A DNA stretch of 64,000 nucleotides from Ideonella sp. WA131b (lineage in GTDB: Bacteria; Pseudomonadota; Gammaproteobacteria; Burkholderiales; Burkholderiaceae_C), in NCBI GenBank assembly GCA_023657425.1, contig JAGTJW010000001.1:310001-374000 (forward strand), in the 5' to 3' direction. A program made the position numbers and the translations under genes. Below the pieces are notes generated by a model. The model worked only from the letters and a program-made list of their open reading frames with translations. It was not told where the DNA came from and did no database searches. The first letter of the stretch is position 1. Every line of letters begins with the position of its first letter. Below are positions 25,625 through 33,327 of the stretch, in pieces.

Positions 25625-26895
25625 GGCAGGCCCAGCTCCAGATCGGCGGCAAAGCCGCTGGCCACCGCCGGCAGCACCAGGCGCCCGCCGTGCGCGCGGG
25701 CCACGCGGTCGGCCAGCATCAGGCCCAGTCCGCCAGTGTCGGCGTAGCGTGCCTCGGCCAGCGCCTGGGCGAGCTCGTCGCGGCGCTCGGGCGCAACGCC
25801 GCGGCCGTCGTCACGCACCTGCAGCACCCTGCCGCCGCCGGCCACGGACAGTTGCACCTCGCGCGCGCCGTGACGCTGCGCGTTGTCCAGCAGGTTCAGC
25901 AGCGCAGCGGCCAGCAGGTCGGCGTCGGCATCGATCAGGCCACCGGGCTCGGCCCGCACCGCCAGCGCAAACGGCGGCAGGCGCCGCACCAAGTCATCCA
26001 GGGGCACGGCGGCACGCTGCAGGGCGGCCTGGCCGTCGGCGCTGCGGAACAGGCCCAGCAAGGCCGCCACCACGTGCTGCAGCCGTGCCGCCGCGCCGCG
26101 CACACGCACCAGCCGCTCGGCCAGCTCGGGCGGCGCCATCCGGGCCGCCACGGCGAGCTGCGCATCGATGCCGGCCAGCGGCGTGCGCAGCGCATGCGCG
26201 GCGTGGGCGGCGAAGGCCTGCTCGCTGGCCAGGCGCTGGGCCAGGCGGCCGGCCAGGTCTTCGAGCGCCCGGTGCACGGGGACGAGCTCGGCGCGCTCAG
26301 GCTCGCCCAGGGCGGCGGTGCGGCCATCCGGCACCGGCCATCCGGCCAGCCGCTGAGACAGCTGCTGGAGCGGCTGCAACTCCTGCCGCACCCGCGCGCG
26401 CAGCCAGAACTGCCCCAGCAGGCCCACGGCCAGTGCCGCCAGCACGGCGCCCAGCGCCACCTCGGCGCGCGCCTCGTTGCGTTCGTCGCGCGTCTGCGCG
26501 GCGTAAACCACGCGGCCGTCGCGGGCGGCGGCCAGGCCAAAGACGCGCCAGCCGGGCGCGTCGGCATAACCCATCTTCGGCGCGCCGTGCCAGGCGGCCT
26601 CGGGTGCGCGCGCCGAGCGTCGCAGCACACGCCCGTCAGCGGCCACGAGCTGCCACGCAAAGTGTTCGACCGCCACGCTCCCGCTGGGCAGCGCCACCTC
26701 CTCGTCGTGTTCGGCCATCAGGGCCGCCATCAGCTCGGCCGACGCCCGCAGCGCCTCGTCGAGCAGCTCATCGACCTCGTGCGCCGCGGCCAGCCACACC
26801 GCCAGCCCCACGGCCATGCCCCAGGCCAGCGCCCAGCCGAGCACGGCGCGGGCCAGCCGGGTGGCGATCGACGGGGGCAATGGCAGCGCTGGCAT
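25621..26895 (-). CDS. Sensor histidine kinase (PmrB/QseC-like)
   Basis: A 424-aa membrane kinase. The first helix is near residues 15-37 (RAVLGWALAWGMAVGLAVWLAA) and the second near 147-167, with a periplasmic domain of about 110 residues between. Phospho-acceptor His234 lies in AAHAAHALRTPLAG. The ATPase domain has NLLDNAQRHGA, DDGRGV and GLGLMLAD. It pairs with the regulator encoded 6 nt upstream and overlaps dgkA downstream. Position opposite an eptA-like gene supports a PmrB-like role in envelope modification; that is inference from context. Confidence 0.88.
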   Translation of the reverse strand: MPALPLPPSIATRLARAVLGWALAWGMAVGLAVWLAAAHEVDELLDEALRASAELMAALMAEHDEEVALPSGSVAVEHFAWQLVAADGRVLRRSARAPEAAWHGAPKMGYADAPGWRVFGLAAARDGRVVYAAQTRDERNEARAEVALGAVLAALAVGLLGQFWLRARVRQELQPLQQLSQRLAGWPVPDGRTAALGEPERAELVPVHRALEDLAGRLAQRLASEQAFAAHAAHALRTPLAGIDAQLAVAARMAPPELAERLVRVRGAAARLQHVVAALLGLFRSADGQAALQRAAVPLDDLVRRLPPFALAVRAEPGGLIDADADLLAAALLNLLDNAQRHGAREVQLSVAGGGRVLQVRDDGRGVAPERRDELAQALAEARYADTGGLGLMLADRVARAHGGRLVLPAVASGFAADLELGLP

Positions 26896-26901
26896 CGCGG
26901 C

Positions 26902-27564
26902 TCAGGGCCTGGCGACGCGGTAGCCCAGGCCGCGCACGGTCTCGATCAGTTCGCGGCCGAGCTTGCGCCGCAGCGCCGAGACGTGCACCTCCAGCGCGTT
27001 GCTCGCCAGCTCCGACTCGAAGCCCAGCACCAGCTTCTCGAGCTCGGTCTTCGGGACGAGGCGGCCGGCGCGCAGCACCAGCGCCTCCAGCACCGCCCAC
27101 TCGCGGGCGGTGAGGTCCACGCGCGTGCCGCCCAGCACGGCCGCGTGCGCCTGCAGGTCCAGCGTCACATCCTGCCACTGCCACAGCGCGGTGGCGGCGC
27201 CGCCGCTGCGGCGGGCCACGGCGCGCAGCCGGGCCGCCAGCTCCTCGGGTGCGAAGGGCTTGATGAGGTAATCGTCGGCGCCTGCGTCCAGGCCCTCGAT
27301 GCGGTGCGTCAGCCGGTCGCGCGCCGTGAGCATGAGTGCCGGTGTGCGGTCGCCGCGGCTGCGTCGGCCGCGCAGCCAATCCATGCCCGAGCCGTCGGGC
27401 AGCTGCCAGTCCACCAGCAGCGCGTCGAAGGGCTCGCCGGCCATGGCCAGCGTGTCCTGCAGGCAGCGGCACCACTCGACGACATGCCCGTCGGCCGCGA
27501 GCCAGTCGCGCAGGCCCTCGCCGAGCAAGGGGTCGTCTTCGAGCAGCAGGAGTCTCATCGCCAT
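26902..27564 (-). CDS. OmpR-family response regulator (PmrA-like)
   Basis: A 220-aa regulator. The receiver has LEDD near residues 8-11, phospho-acceptor Asp52 (LLVDWQLPDGSG) and YLIKPF. The DNA-binding domain ends ALEVHVSALRRKLGRELIETVRGLGYRV. The C-terminal recognition region is very like that of the other regulator in this window, so the two may read related sites. It faces the phosphoethanolamine transferase gene across a region with four predicted half-sites (27621-27670). Confidence 0.9.
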   Translation of the reverse strand: MAMRLLLLEDDPLLGEGLRDWLAADGHVVEWCRCLQDTLAMAGEPFDALLVDWQLPDGSGMDWLRGRRSRGDRTPALMLTARDRLTHRIEGLDAGADDYLIKPFAPEELAARLRAVARRSGGAATALWQWQDVTLDLQAHAAVLGGTRVDLTAREWAVLEALVLRAGRLVPKTELEKLVLGFESELASNALEVHVSALRRKLGRELIETVRGLGYRVARP

Positions 27565-27620
27565 CCGTGTTTCGCGCGGACGCTACCACCGCGCACCGCC
27601 GCCGAGCCTGCCGCCCCGCG

Positions 27621-27670
27621 CTGAAGCCCTGCTGAAGGCCCTGCAGGGGCCGGGTTCAGGCTGGCTTCAG
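27621..27670. promoter_or_regulatory. Two back-to-back pairs of TTCAG hexamers (predicted PmrA-like boxes)
   Basis: CTGAAG at 27621-27626 and 27632-27637 (reading CTTCAG-N5-CTTCAG toward the regulator operon) lie back to back with GTTCAG at 27654-27659 and CTTCAG at 27665-27670 (reading toward the transferase gene). Each pair has an 11-bp period. The classical PmrA box is a repeated YTTAAK with 5 bp between; here TTAA is replaced by TTCA. The forward pair ends 22 bp before the ATG, close to where a -35 region would lie. Confidence 0.65.
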
Positions 27671-27692
27671 CGCCCCAGTGGCCAATCGCGCC

Positions 27693-29387
27693 ATGAGCCC
27701 GAACCCCGCCTTGAAGCCGGAGCGCTTCGTGATCCGAGCCAGCGTCGAGCAGCTGGTGCTGGCGGCGTCGCTGTTCTGGCTGCTCGCCGGCAACCGGGGC
27801 TTTCTGGCGGCGGCGCTGCACGGCCGGCCTCTGCTGTCGGCGTCGGCGGCCGGCCTGGCGCTGGCACTGGTGGCGCTGCACGCGCTGATGCTGGGCCTGG
27901 TGGCGCAGCGCCACACCATCAAGCCGCTGCTGGCGCTGCTGACGCTGGCGACCGCGCTGTCTGCCTGGTACGACAGCCGCTACGGGGTCGTGCTCGACCC
28001 CTCGATGGTGCGCAACGTTCTGCGCACCGACTTCGCCGAGGCCTCGGAGCTGGTCGGCGCGTCGCTGCTGCTGCACCTGGTGCTGTATGCGGTGCTGCCG
28101 GTGGCCCTGCTGTGGCGCGTGGAGCTGCTGCCGCGCCGCAGTTGGCGCCACGCGCTGGGGGCGCGGGCGCTGCTGCTGCTGGGCTCGGCGGCCGTGCTGG
28201 TGGGCGCCGTGCTGGCCAGCTATCAGCCGCTGTCGGCGCTGATGCGCAACGACCGCTCTCTGCGCTACCGCATCGCACCGGCCAATCTGCTGTGGTCCTC
28301 GGGCGCGGTGATGGCGGCTGACTTGAAGGGCGCCGCCAGACCGCGCGTGCCCATCGGCCTGGACGCCCGCCCCGGGCCGGCAGCCGCCGCACGCCAGCGG
28401 CCACTGGTGCTGTTGATGGTGGTGGGCGAGACCGCACGCGCCGCCAGCTGGGGCCTGAGCCGAGGCCCAGGCGCCGATGGCCGCGACACGACACCACGCC
28501 TGCGCACGCTGCCGGTCCTGGACTTCGGCGCCGTGCAGGCCTGCGGCACCCACACCGAGGTCAGCGTGCCCTGCCTGTTTGCGCCCGTGGGCCGGCGCGA
28601 CTACGACGAGGGTCGCATCCGCGGCCAGGAGTCGCTGCTGCACCTGCTGGCGCGCGCGGGCGTGGCGGTGCACTGGCGCGACAACCAGAGCGGCTGCAAG
28701 GGCGTCTGCGACGGGCTGCCCGGCGACCAGGCCAGCGCTGCCACGGCGCCAGGCCTGTGCGAGGGCGACCGCTGCCTCGACGAGGCGCTGTTCGCGGACC
28801 TCGACGCACGGCTGCAGCGCCTGGCCGGCAGCGGCGGCGGCACGCAGCTGTGGGTGCTGCACATGCTGGGCAACCACGGGCCGGCCTACTTCAGGCGCCA
28901 CCCGGCGGCCTTCACGGCCTACACGCCCGAGTGCCGCGACGAGGACCTGAGCCGGTGCACGCCCGAGAGCATCATCAACGCCTACGACAACGCGCTGCGC
29001 TACACCGACGACATGCTGGCGCGTGCCATCGAACGGCTGAGCGCGCATGCGGGCAAGGTCGATTCGGCGCTGCTGTACGTGTCCGACCACGGCGAGTCGC
29101 TGGGCGAGCACGGGCTGTACCTGCACGGCCTGCCCTACGCCATCGCCCCCGACGTGCAGAAGCAGGTGCCGATGCTGTTCTGGGCCTCGGCCGGGTTCGA
29201 ACGTGGCGCGGGCCTCGATGCCGGCTGCATCGACGGGCCGCTGCGCACCCGCGCTCGGGCCCACGGTGTGGCCCACGATCACGTCTTCCACACGGTGCTG
29301 GGGCTGCTCGACGTGCGGACGGCCCTGCACGAGCCATCGCTGGACCTGGTGGCGGGGTGCCGTGGTGGCAACCCGGCTCCGCCATGA
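27693..29387 (+). CDS. EptA/MCR-like lipid A phosphoethanolamine transferase
   Basis: A 564-aa inner-membrane enzyme with five N-terminal helices and a periplasmic sulfatase-like domain. Zn ligand Glu246 lies in MVVGETARA. The phospho-acceptor Thr288 is in ACGTHTEVSVPC, flanked by the Cys284/Cys294 pair. Asp465-His466 lie in YVSDHGESLGEHG. Full set of catalytic residues, normal length. It should add phosphoethanolamine to lipid A and lower susceptibility to cationic peptides such as polymyxin. ATG 27693 follows predicted regulator sites; GTG 27678 is less likely. The PAP2 gene overlaps its stop (ATGA). Confidence 0.92.
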   Translation: MSPNPALKPERFVIRASVEQLVLAASLFWLLAGNRGFLAAALHGRPLLSASAAGLALALVALHALMLGLVAQRHTIKPLLALLTLATALSAWYDSRYGVVLDPSMVRNVLRTDFAEASELVGASLLLHLVLYAVLPVALLWRVELLPRRSWRHALGARALLLLGSAAVLVGAVLASYQPLSALMRNDRSLRYRIAPANLLWSSGAVMAADLKGAARPRVPIGLDARPGPAAAARQRPLVLLMVVGETARAASWGLSRGPGADGRDTTPRLRTLPVLDFGAVQACGTHTEVSVPCLFAPVGRRDYDEGRIRGQESLLHLLARAGVAVHWRDNQSGCKGVCDGLPGDQASAATAPGLCEGDRCLDEALFADLDARLQRLAGSGGGTQLWVLHMLGNHGPAYFRRHPAAFTAYTPECRDEDLSRCTPESIINAYDNALRYTDDMLARAIERLSAHAGKVDSALLYVSDHGESLGEHGLYLHGLPYAIAPDVQKQVPMLFWASAGFERGAGLDAGCIDGPLRTRARAHGVAHDHVFHTVLGLLDVRTALHEPSLDLVAGCRGGNPAPP

Positions 29388-30316
29388 GCCCGCCCGGCCG
29401 TCCGAAGGGCGAATCCCGCAGTGCGAAGCACGAAGGGTCTCCAATTCGCCCGCCCGGCCGTCCGAAGGGCGAATCCCGCAGTGCGAAGCACGAAGGGTCT
29501 CCAATTCGCCCGCCCGGCCGTCCGAAGGGCGAATCCCGCAGTGCCAAGCACAAGGGGTCCCCGGTGAACGCGGCCGACCGAATCCGCGGTCGCGACCTGC
29601 TCTGGCTTGGGCTCGCGCTGCTGGCGCTGCTGGCCTGGGAGGCCGGCGGCGGTGACCTTGCGCTCAGCGCCTGGGCTGGCGGCCGCGCCGGCTTTCCGCT
29701 GCGCGAGCCGGGCAGCTGGGCCAGCGGGCTGCACGAGGCGGGGCGCTGGCTGAGTGGTTTGGCCCTCGGTGCACTGCTGCTGGACGCGGCCTGGCCGCAG
29801 CCGCCCTGGCGCAATCCGCATGGTGCAGGCGACCTGACGGCGCGTCGAGGGGTCGCTCTGGCCACGGTGGCCACGCTGCTGGCCGTGCCGGCACTGAAGC
29901 GCGTCAGCCAGACCAGCTGCCCCTGGGACGTGGTCGACTTCGGCGGCCGGGTGCCCTGGGTGTCGCATTGGGCCTGGACGGTGTTCGACGGCGGGCCCGG
30001 TCACTGCTTTCCCTCGGGGCATGCCGTCGCGGCCTTTGCCTTCTATGTGCCGGCGCTGGCCTGGCGGCGGTCGCACCCGCGTGCGGCGGTCGCGGCCTTT
30101 GCCGCTGCCAGCCTGGGCGGCGCCGTGTTCGGCGCCACGCAGCTGCTGCGCGGCGCCCACTATCTCAGTCATGTGCTGTGGTCGGCGTGGCTGTGCGCCG
30201 CCGTGGCCGTGGGCGTGAGCGCCTTTGTGGCGCGAGCCACGTCTTCAGGTGGGCTTCAGCCCCGGGGTTTGTCATCCCGGCCGCCGCCTGGATCGCCGTA
30301 CGATCGTGGCGCCTGA
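29384..30316 (+). CDS. PAP2-family membrane phosphatase with a repeat-derived N-terminal extension
   Basis: The protein from ATG 29384 is 310 aa. Residues 1-60 are three copies of PPGRPKGESRSAKHEGSPIR (the third altered), encoded by 60-bp tandem repeats. The real enzyme probably starts at GTG 29564 (VNAADRIRGRD), preceded by AGGGG. It has five to six helices and phosphatase motifs: KRVSQTSCPW, PSGHAVAAF with the catalytic His, and RGAHYLSHVLWS. Such phosphatases often accompany eptA genes and act on undecaprenyl or lipid phosphates. The ATG overlaps the eptA stop; which start is used decides whether the repeats are translated. Confidence 0.83.
   Translation: MSPPGRPKGESRSAKHEGSPIRPPGRPKGESRSAKHEGSPIRPPGRPKGESRSAKHKGSPVNAADRIRGRDLLWLGLALLALLAWEAGGGDLALSAWAGGRAGFPLREPGSWASGLHEAGRWLSGLALGALLLDAAWPQPPWRNPHGAGDLTARRGVALATVATLLAVPALKRVSQTSCPWDVVDFGGRVPWVSHWAWTVFDGGPGHCFPSGHAVAAFAFYVPALAWRRSHPRAAVAAFAAASLGGAVFGATQLLRGAHYLSHVLWSAWLCAAVAVGVSAFVARATSSGGLQPRGLSSRPPPGSPYDRGA
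29391..29562 (+). repeat. 60-bp tandem repeat, 2 perfect copies plus a diverged third
   Basis: Units at 29391-29450 and 29451-29510 are identical. The third (29511-29562) agrees for about the first 33 bp, then diverges before the probable GTG start of the PAP2 gene. Each unit is 20 codons and stays open in frame. The unit contains CCGTCCGAAGGGCGAATCCC and GAAGCACGAAGGGTCTCC. It seems to have grown by duplication of sequence at the eptA/PAP2 junction. Confidence 0.9.
30243..30259 (+). promoter_or_regulatory. CTTCAG direct-repeat pair upstream of the HiPIP gene (predicted regulator site)
   Basis: CTTCAG at 30243-30248 and 30254-30259, 5 bp apart, repeats the motif found at 23.3 and 27.6 kb. 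It lies inside the last codons of the PAP2 gene and ends 86 bp before the HiPIP ATG, with the same orientation. Confidence 0.5.
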
Positions 30317-30345
30317 ACATTGTCGCCCCCTGTCAGGAGCACCCC

Positions 30346-30654
30346 ATGAGCACCCGCCGCCAGTTCGTTCAATGGATCCCCGTCGCCGCCTGCGGCATGG
30401 CCACGGTGCCCGCAGCCCGGGCACAGACCAGCCTGGTGGACGAGAAAGGCCCGCAAGCGTCCGCGCTGGGCTACGTGGCCGACGCCACCAAGGCCGACAA
30501 GGCCAAGTACAAGCAATACGCCGCCGGCCAGGCTTGCGCGAACTGCGCGCTGTACCAGGGCAAGCCCGCCGACGCCGCGGCGACCTGCCCGCTGTTTGCC
30601 GGCAAGCAGGTCGCTGCCAAGGGCTGGTGCAGCGCCTACGCCAAGAAGGGGTGA
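30346..30654 (+). CDS. High-potential iron-sulfur protein (HiPIP)
   Basis: A 102-aa periplasmic 4Fe-4S electron carrier. MSTRRQFVQWIPVAACGMATVPAARAQT is a twin-arginine signal cleaved after ARA. Four ligands are in the exact family spacing, Cys64-x2-Cys67-x13-Cys81-x13-Cys95 (QACANCALYQG, TCPLF, GWCSAYAKKG). CAGGAG lies 6 nt before the ATG. In Rubrivivax and related purple bacteria HiPIP carries electrons from the bc1 complex to the reaction centre; in non-phototrophs it serves oxidases. Next gene overlaps the stop (GTGA). Confidence 0.95.
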   Translation: MSTRRQFVQWIPVAACGMATVPAARAQTSLVDEKGPQASALGYVADATKADKAKYKQYAAGQACANCALYQGKPADAAATCPLFAGKQVAAKGWCSAYAKKG

Positions 30655-31214
30655 GAGCCGGCGCCGGGGCCAGCCTGCGCCGGGTGAGCAGGCTCGACGA
30701 CACGCTCATCGAGGGCCTGGCCGCGCTCACCGTCGACTGCGTCGACGGCGGTGCCTCGATCGGCTTCATGCACCCCTTGTCGCCGGCCCAGGCGCGCTCC
30801 TTCTGGCAGCGCGTGGCCGCCGGCCTGCTCAGCGGTGAACGCGCGCTGCTCGTGGCCGAAGACGGCGCCGGCGTCGTCGGTACGGTGCAGTTGATCGTCG
30901 GCCAGCCCGACAACCAAGCGCACCGCGCCGACCTCGCCAAGCTGCAGGTGCACCGCCGCGCACGCCACCGCGGCCTGGGCGAGGACTTGATGCGCGCCGC
31001 CGAGGCCCTGGCATCCGACTGCGGCAAGACGCTGCTGGTGCTGGACACCGTTACCGGCAGCGACGCCGACCGCCTCTACACCCGCCTGGGCTGGCAGCGC
31101 GTGGGCGAGATCCCCGACTACGCGCTCTGGCCGCATGGCGGCCCCTGCCCGACGACGATCTTCTACAAGCGCGTGGTCGGGACGGGCGCGCCGCTCGGGC
31201 GGTCCGGCACATAG
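30651..31214 (+). CDS. GNAT-family N-acetyltransferase
   Basis: A 187-aa cytoplasmic acetyltransferase. The GNAT core is clear: VVGTVQLIV (strand 4 region), AKLQVHRRARHRGLGEDLMRAAE (motif A, acetyl-CoA pyrophosphate loop RHRGLG), then LVLDTVTGSDADRLYTRLGWQRVGEIPDYAL. The start is GTG 30651, overlapping the HiPIP stop. The substrate is unknown; similar proteins are often annotated as antibiotic or small-amine acetyltransferases without proof. It ends near a hairpin shared with the convergent bciA gene. Confidence 0.85.
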   Translation: MRAGAGASLRRVSRLDDTLIEGLAALTVDCVDGGASIGFMHPLSPAQARSFWQRVAAGLLSGERALLVAEDGAGVVGTVQLIVGQPDNQAHRADLAKLQVHRRARHRGLGEDLMRAAEALASDCGKTLLVLDTVTGSDADRLYTRLGWQRVGEIPDYALWPHGGPCPTTIFYKRVVGTGAPLGRSGT

Positions 31215-31218
31215 GTGC

Positions 31219-31240
31219 GCGCTGGGAGAACACCCAGCGC
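31219..31240. terminator. Perfect 8-bp stem-loop between convergent genes
   Basis: Arms GCGCTGGG and CCCAGCGC enclose a 6-nt loop (AGAACA). It lies between the GNAT stop (31214) and the bciA stop (31249). There is no T tract on either side, so it may be a weak bidirectional terminator or a 3'-end stabiliser. Confidence 0.55.
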
Positions 31241-31248
31241 TCCGACAG

Positions 31249-32223
31249 CTAAAACACAGCGTGCTCGCGGCGCTGATCGCCGACCTCACCGCGCAGCAGC
31301 GCCGCGCAGTGGTCTTCGAGCCGGTCGCGGCCATGTTCGGGCGTGGCGTGGGCATCGTAGACGCCGCGCGCGGCGTCCCAGACCAGCATCGACTCGGTGG
31401 CGTAGTAGCGGCCGATGCGCGCCAGCTCGGCCTTGGTGCGCAGCGGCGGCCACACCCGGCCGGCCAGCGCCAGGGCCCGAGCGATGCCGTCGAGCAGCTT
31501 CACGGGCACCTGCCTCACGCGCACGTCGCGGCCGAGCAGGCGCGACAGCATCGCCACCTGATCCAGCGGCGCGATCGCCGGGCCCGGGCCGCCGATGGGA
31601 AGCACGCGGTCGTGGCGCGCCGGCTCGTCGATGCAGCCGGCCAGGTAGTCGGCCAGGTCGCGGTCGCTGATGGGCTTGCAGGCGGTGAGCCGGCCATCGC
31701 CGAACACCAGGAAGGGCTTGCCGGCCCGCACGCGCGCCACCTGGCCCGACAGCGACTTGAAGAAGGCCGTGGGCCGCACGATGCTGAAGCGCAGCCCCGA
31801 GGCCCGCAGCTCGGCCTCGAAGGCGAGCTTGGCCTGCTGGAAGGCCAGCCTGGGCTTTTGCACACACAGCGCCGACAGCAGCACCACGTGCTGCACGCCG
31901 TGCTCGCGCACGGCACCGAGCGCCTGGCTGTGCGCGCGGTGGTCCACGGCCCAGGCGTCGGCCGGCTCGCCGGTGCGCGAGGCCAGACACGACAGCCAGA
32001 CATCGAAGCGCTCGCCGCGCAGGCCGTCGCGCGCCAGGGCGGCGGCATCCAGCACGTCGGCCTCGCGCACGCTGCAGCTGCTGGCCCACGCGGCGCGCGG
32101 CGCGCTGCCGGGCCGCACGATCGCCACGACCTCGTGGCCGCGCTGGCACAGCGCCTGCACCGTGGCGCGGCCGATGGTGCCGGTGGCGCCGGTGACCAGC
32201 ACGCGCGTCGGCACGACACTCAC
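31249..32223 (-). CDS. bciA: Divinyl (proto)chlorophyllide 8-vinyl reductase, BciA type
   Basis: A 324-aa atypical short-chain reductase that reduces the C8 vinyl group of a divinyl chlorophyllide with NADPH in bacteriochlorophyll synthesis. The Rossmann motif is RVLVTGATGTIGRAT. Family blocks are WLSCLASRTGEPADAWAVD, SALCVQKPRLAFQQAKLAFE, IVRPTAFFKSLSGQ, LTACKPISDRDLADY and KAELARIGRYYATESMLV. These are close to BciA of green sulfur bacteria and purple betaproteobacteria. GTG 32223 overlaps the upstream dehydrogenase stop (GTGA). Its presence outside a visible photosynthesis cluster is notable, though bciA is often unlinked. Confidence 0.87.
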   Translation of the reverse strand: MSVVPTRVLVTGATGTIGRATVQALCQRGHEVVAIVRPGSAPRAAWASSCSVREADVLDAAALARDGLRGERFDVWLSCLASRTGEPADAWAVDHRAHSQALGAVREHGVQHVVLLSALCVQKPRLAFQQAKLAFEAELRASGLRFSIVRPTAFFKSLSGQVARVRAGKPFLVFGDGRLTACKPISDRDLADYLAGCIDEPARHDRVLPIGGPGPAIAPLDQVAMLSRLLGRDVRVRQVPVKLLDGIARALALAGRVWPPLRTKAELARIGRYYATESMLVWDAARGVYDAHATPEHGRDRLEDHCAALLRGEVGDQRREHAVF

Positions 32224-33224
32224 ACCACGCGCTCCACCGACACCGCGTGCCGCGGCCGGCCCTCGGCCTCGAAGGCGTCGAGGTTGTCGATCGTGGTGTG
32301 GGCGATGGCGGCCAGGGCCTCTTCGGTGAAGAAGCCCTGGTGGCCGGTGATGACGACGTTCGGGAAGGTCAGCAGCCGCGCGAAGACATCGTCGCGCAGC
32401 ACCTCGGCGCTGAGGTCGCGGAAGAACAGGTCGCCTTCTTCCTCGTAGACGTCCAGGCCCAGGCTGCCGAGCTGGCCGGACTTCAGCGCCCGGATCACGG
32501 CGCGCGTGTCGACCACGCCGCCGCGGCTGGTGTTGACAAGCATCGCGCCGCGCTTCATCTGCGCCAGCGCCCTGGCGTCGATCAGGTGCTGCGTCTCGGG
32601 GGTGAGCGGGCAGTGCAGGCTGACGATGTCACTGGCCGCCAGCAGCTCGGGCAGCGGCACGTAGCGCGCGCCCAAAGCCAGGCAGGCCGGCTCCTGGACC
32701 GGTGCGTGGGCCAGCAGGGTGCAGCCGAAGCCGGCCATGATGCGCGCGAAGGCGCTGCCGATCTGCCCGGTGCCCACCACGCCCACGGTGCGGCCCACGA
32801 GGTCGAAGCCGAGCAGGCCGTCGAGCGCGAAGTTGCCCTCGCGCACGCGGGCATAGGCCTTGTGGATCTTGCGGTTGAGCGTGAGCACCAGCGCCACCGT
32901 GTGCTCGGCCACGGCGTGCGGCGAGTAGGCCGGCACGCGCCCGACGGCGATGCCCAGCTCGGCCGCTGCGGCGAGATCGACATGGTTGAAGCCGGCCGAG
33001 CGCAGCACCACCAGGCGCACGCCGCGGCCGTGCAGCCGCTTCAGCACCTCGGCGTCGAGGCAATCGTTGACGAAGGCACACACGGCGTCGGCCTGTCCTG
33101 CCGCGGCCACGGTGGCGGGCTCGAGGCGCGCCTCCAGGAAGGCCAGCCGGTGGCGGCCGGCGGCGTTGGCGCGCTCCAGGAAGTCGCGGTCGTAGCGGCG
33201 GGTGCTGTAGACGGCAAGGTGCAT
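32220..33224 (-). CDS. D-2-hydroxyacid dehydrogenase (D-lactate dehydrogenase LdhA-like)
   Basis: A 334-aa NAD-dependent oxidoreductase reducing a 2-oxoacid such as pyruvate. The start MHLAVYSTRRYDRDFLERAN is typical of the LdhA branch. The Rossmann motif is VGVVGTGQIGSAFARI. Catalytic Arg lies in MLVNTSRGGVVDT, Glu in LDVYEEEGDLFF and His in NVVITGHQGFFTEEAL. ATG 33224 matches the family start. Overlap with bciA suggests co-transcription, though the functions are not linked in an obvious way. Confidence 0.9.
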   Translation of the reverse strand: MHLAVYSTRRYDRDFLERANAAGRHRLAFLEARLEPATVAAAGQADAVCAFVNDCLDAEVLKRLHGRGVRLVVLRSAGFNHVDLAAAAELGIAVGRVPAYSPHAVAEHTVALVLTLNRKIHKAYARVREGNFALDGLLGFDLVGRTVGVVGTGQIGSAFARIMAGFGCTLLAHAPVQEPACLALGARYVPLPELLAASDIVSLHCPLTPETQHLIDARALAQMKRGAMLVNTSRGGVVDTRAVIRALKSGQLGSLGLDVYEEEGDLFFRDLSAEVLRDDVFARLLTFPNVVITGHQGFFTEEALAAIAHTTIDNLDAFEAEGRPRHAVSVERVV

Positions 33225-33327
33225 CGGTGGCTCGGTGAGGGCGGACAAGCAGCCCGCACCGTAGCACGCCTTCGTCACGCGACCGCATCCGGGCGCGCCA
33301 CGGGCGGGGCGCGGCCCTCACGGGCTC

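Noticed and set aside
27693-29387. Calling the phosphoethanolamine transferase a mobile mcr gene
   Set aside because: It has its own two-component system, dgkA and PAP2 neighbours, matching composition and no flanking mobile element. It looks chromosomal and intrinsic.
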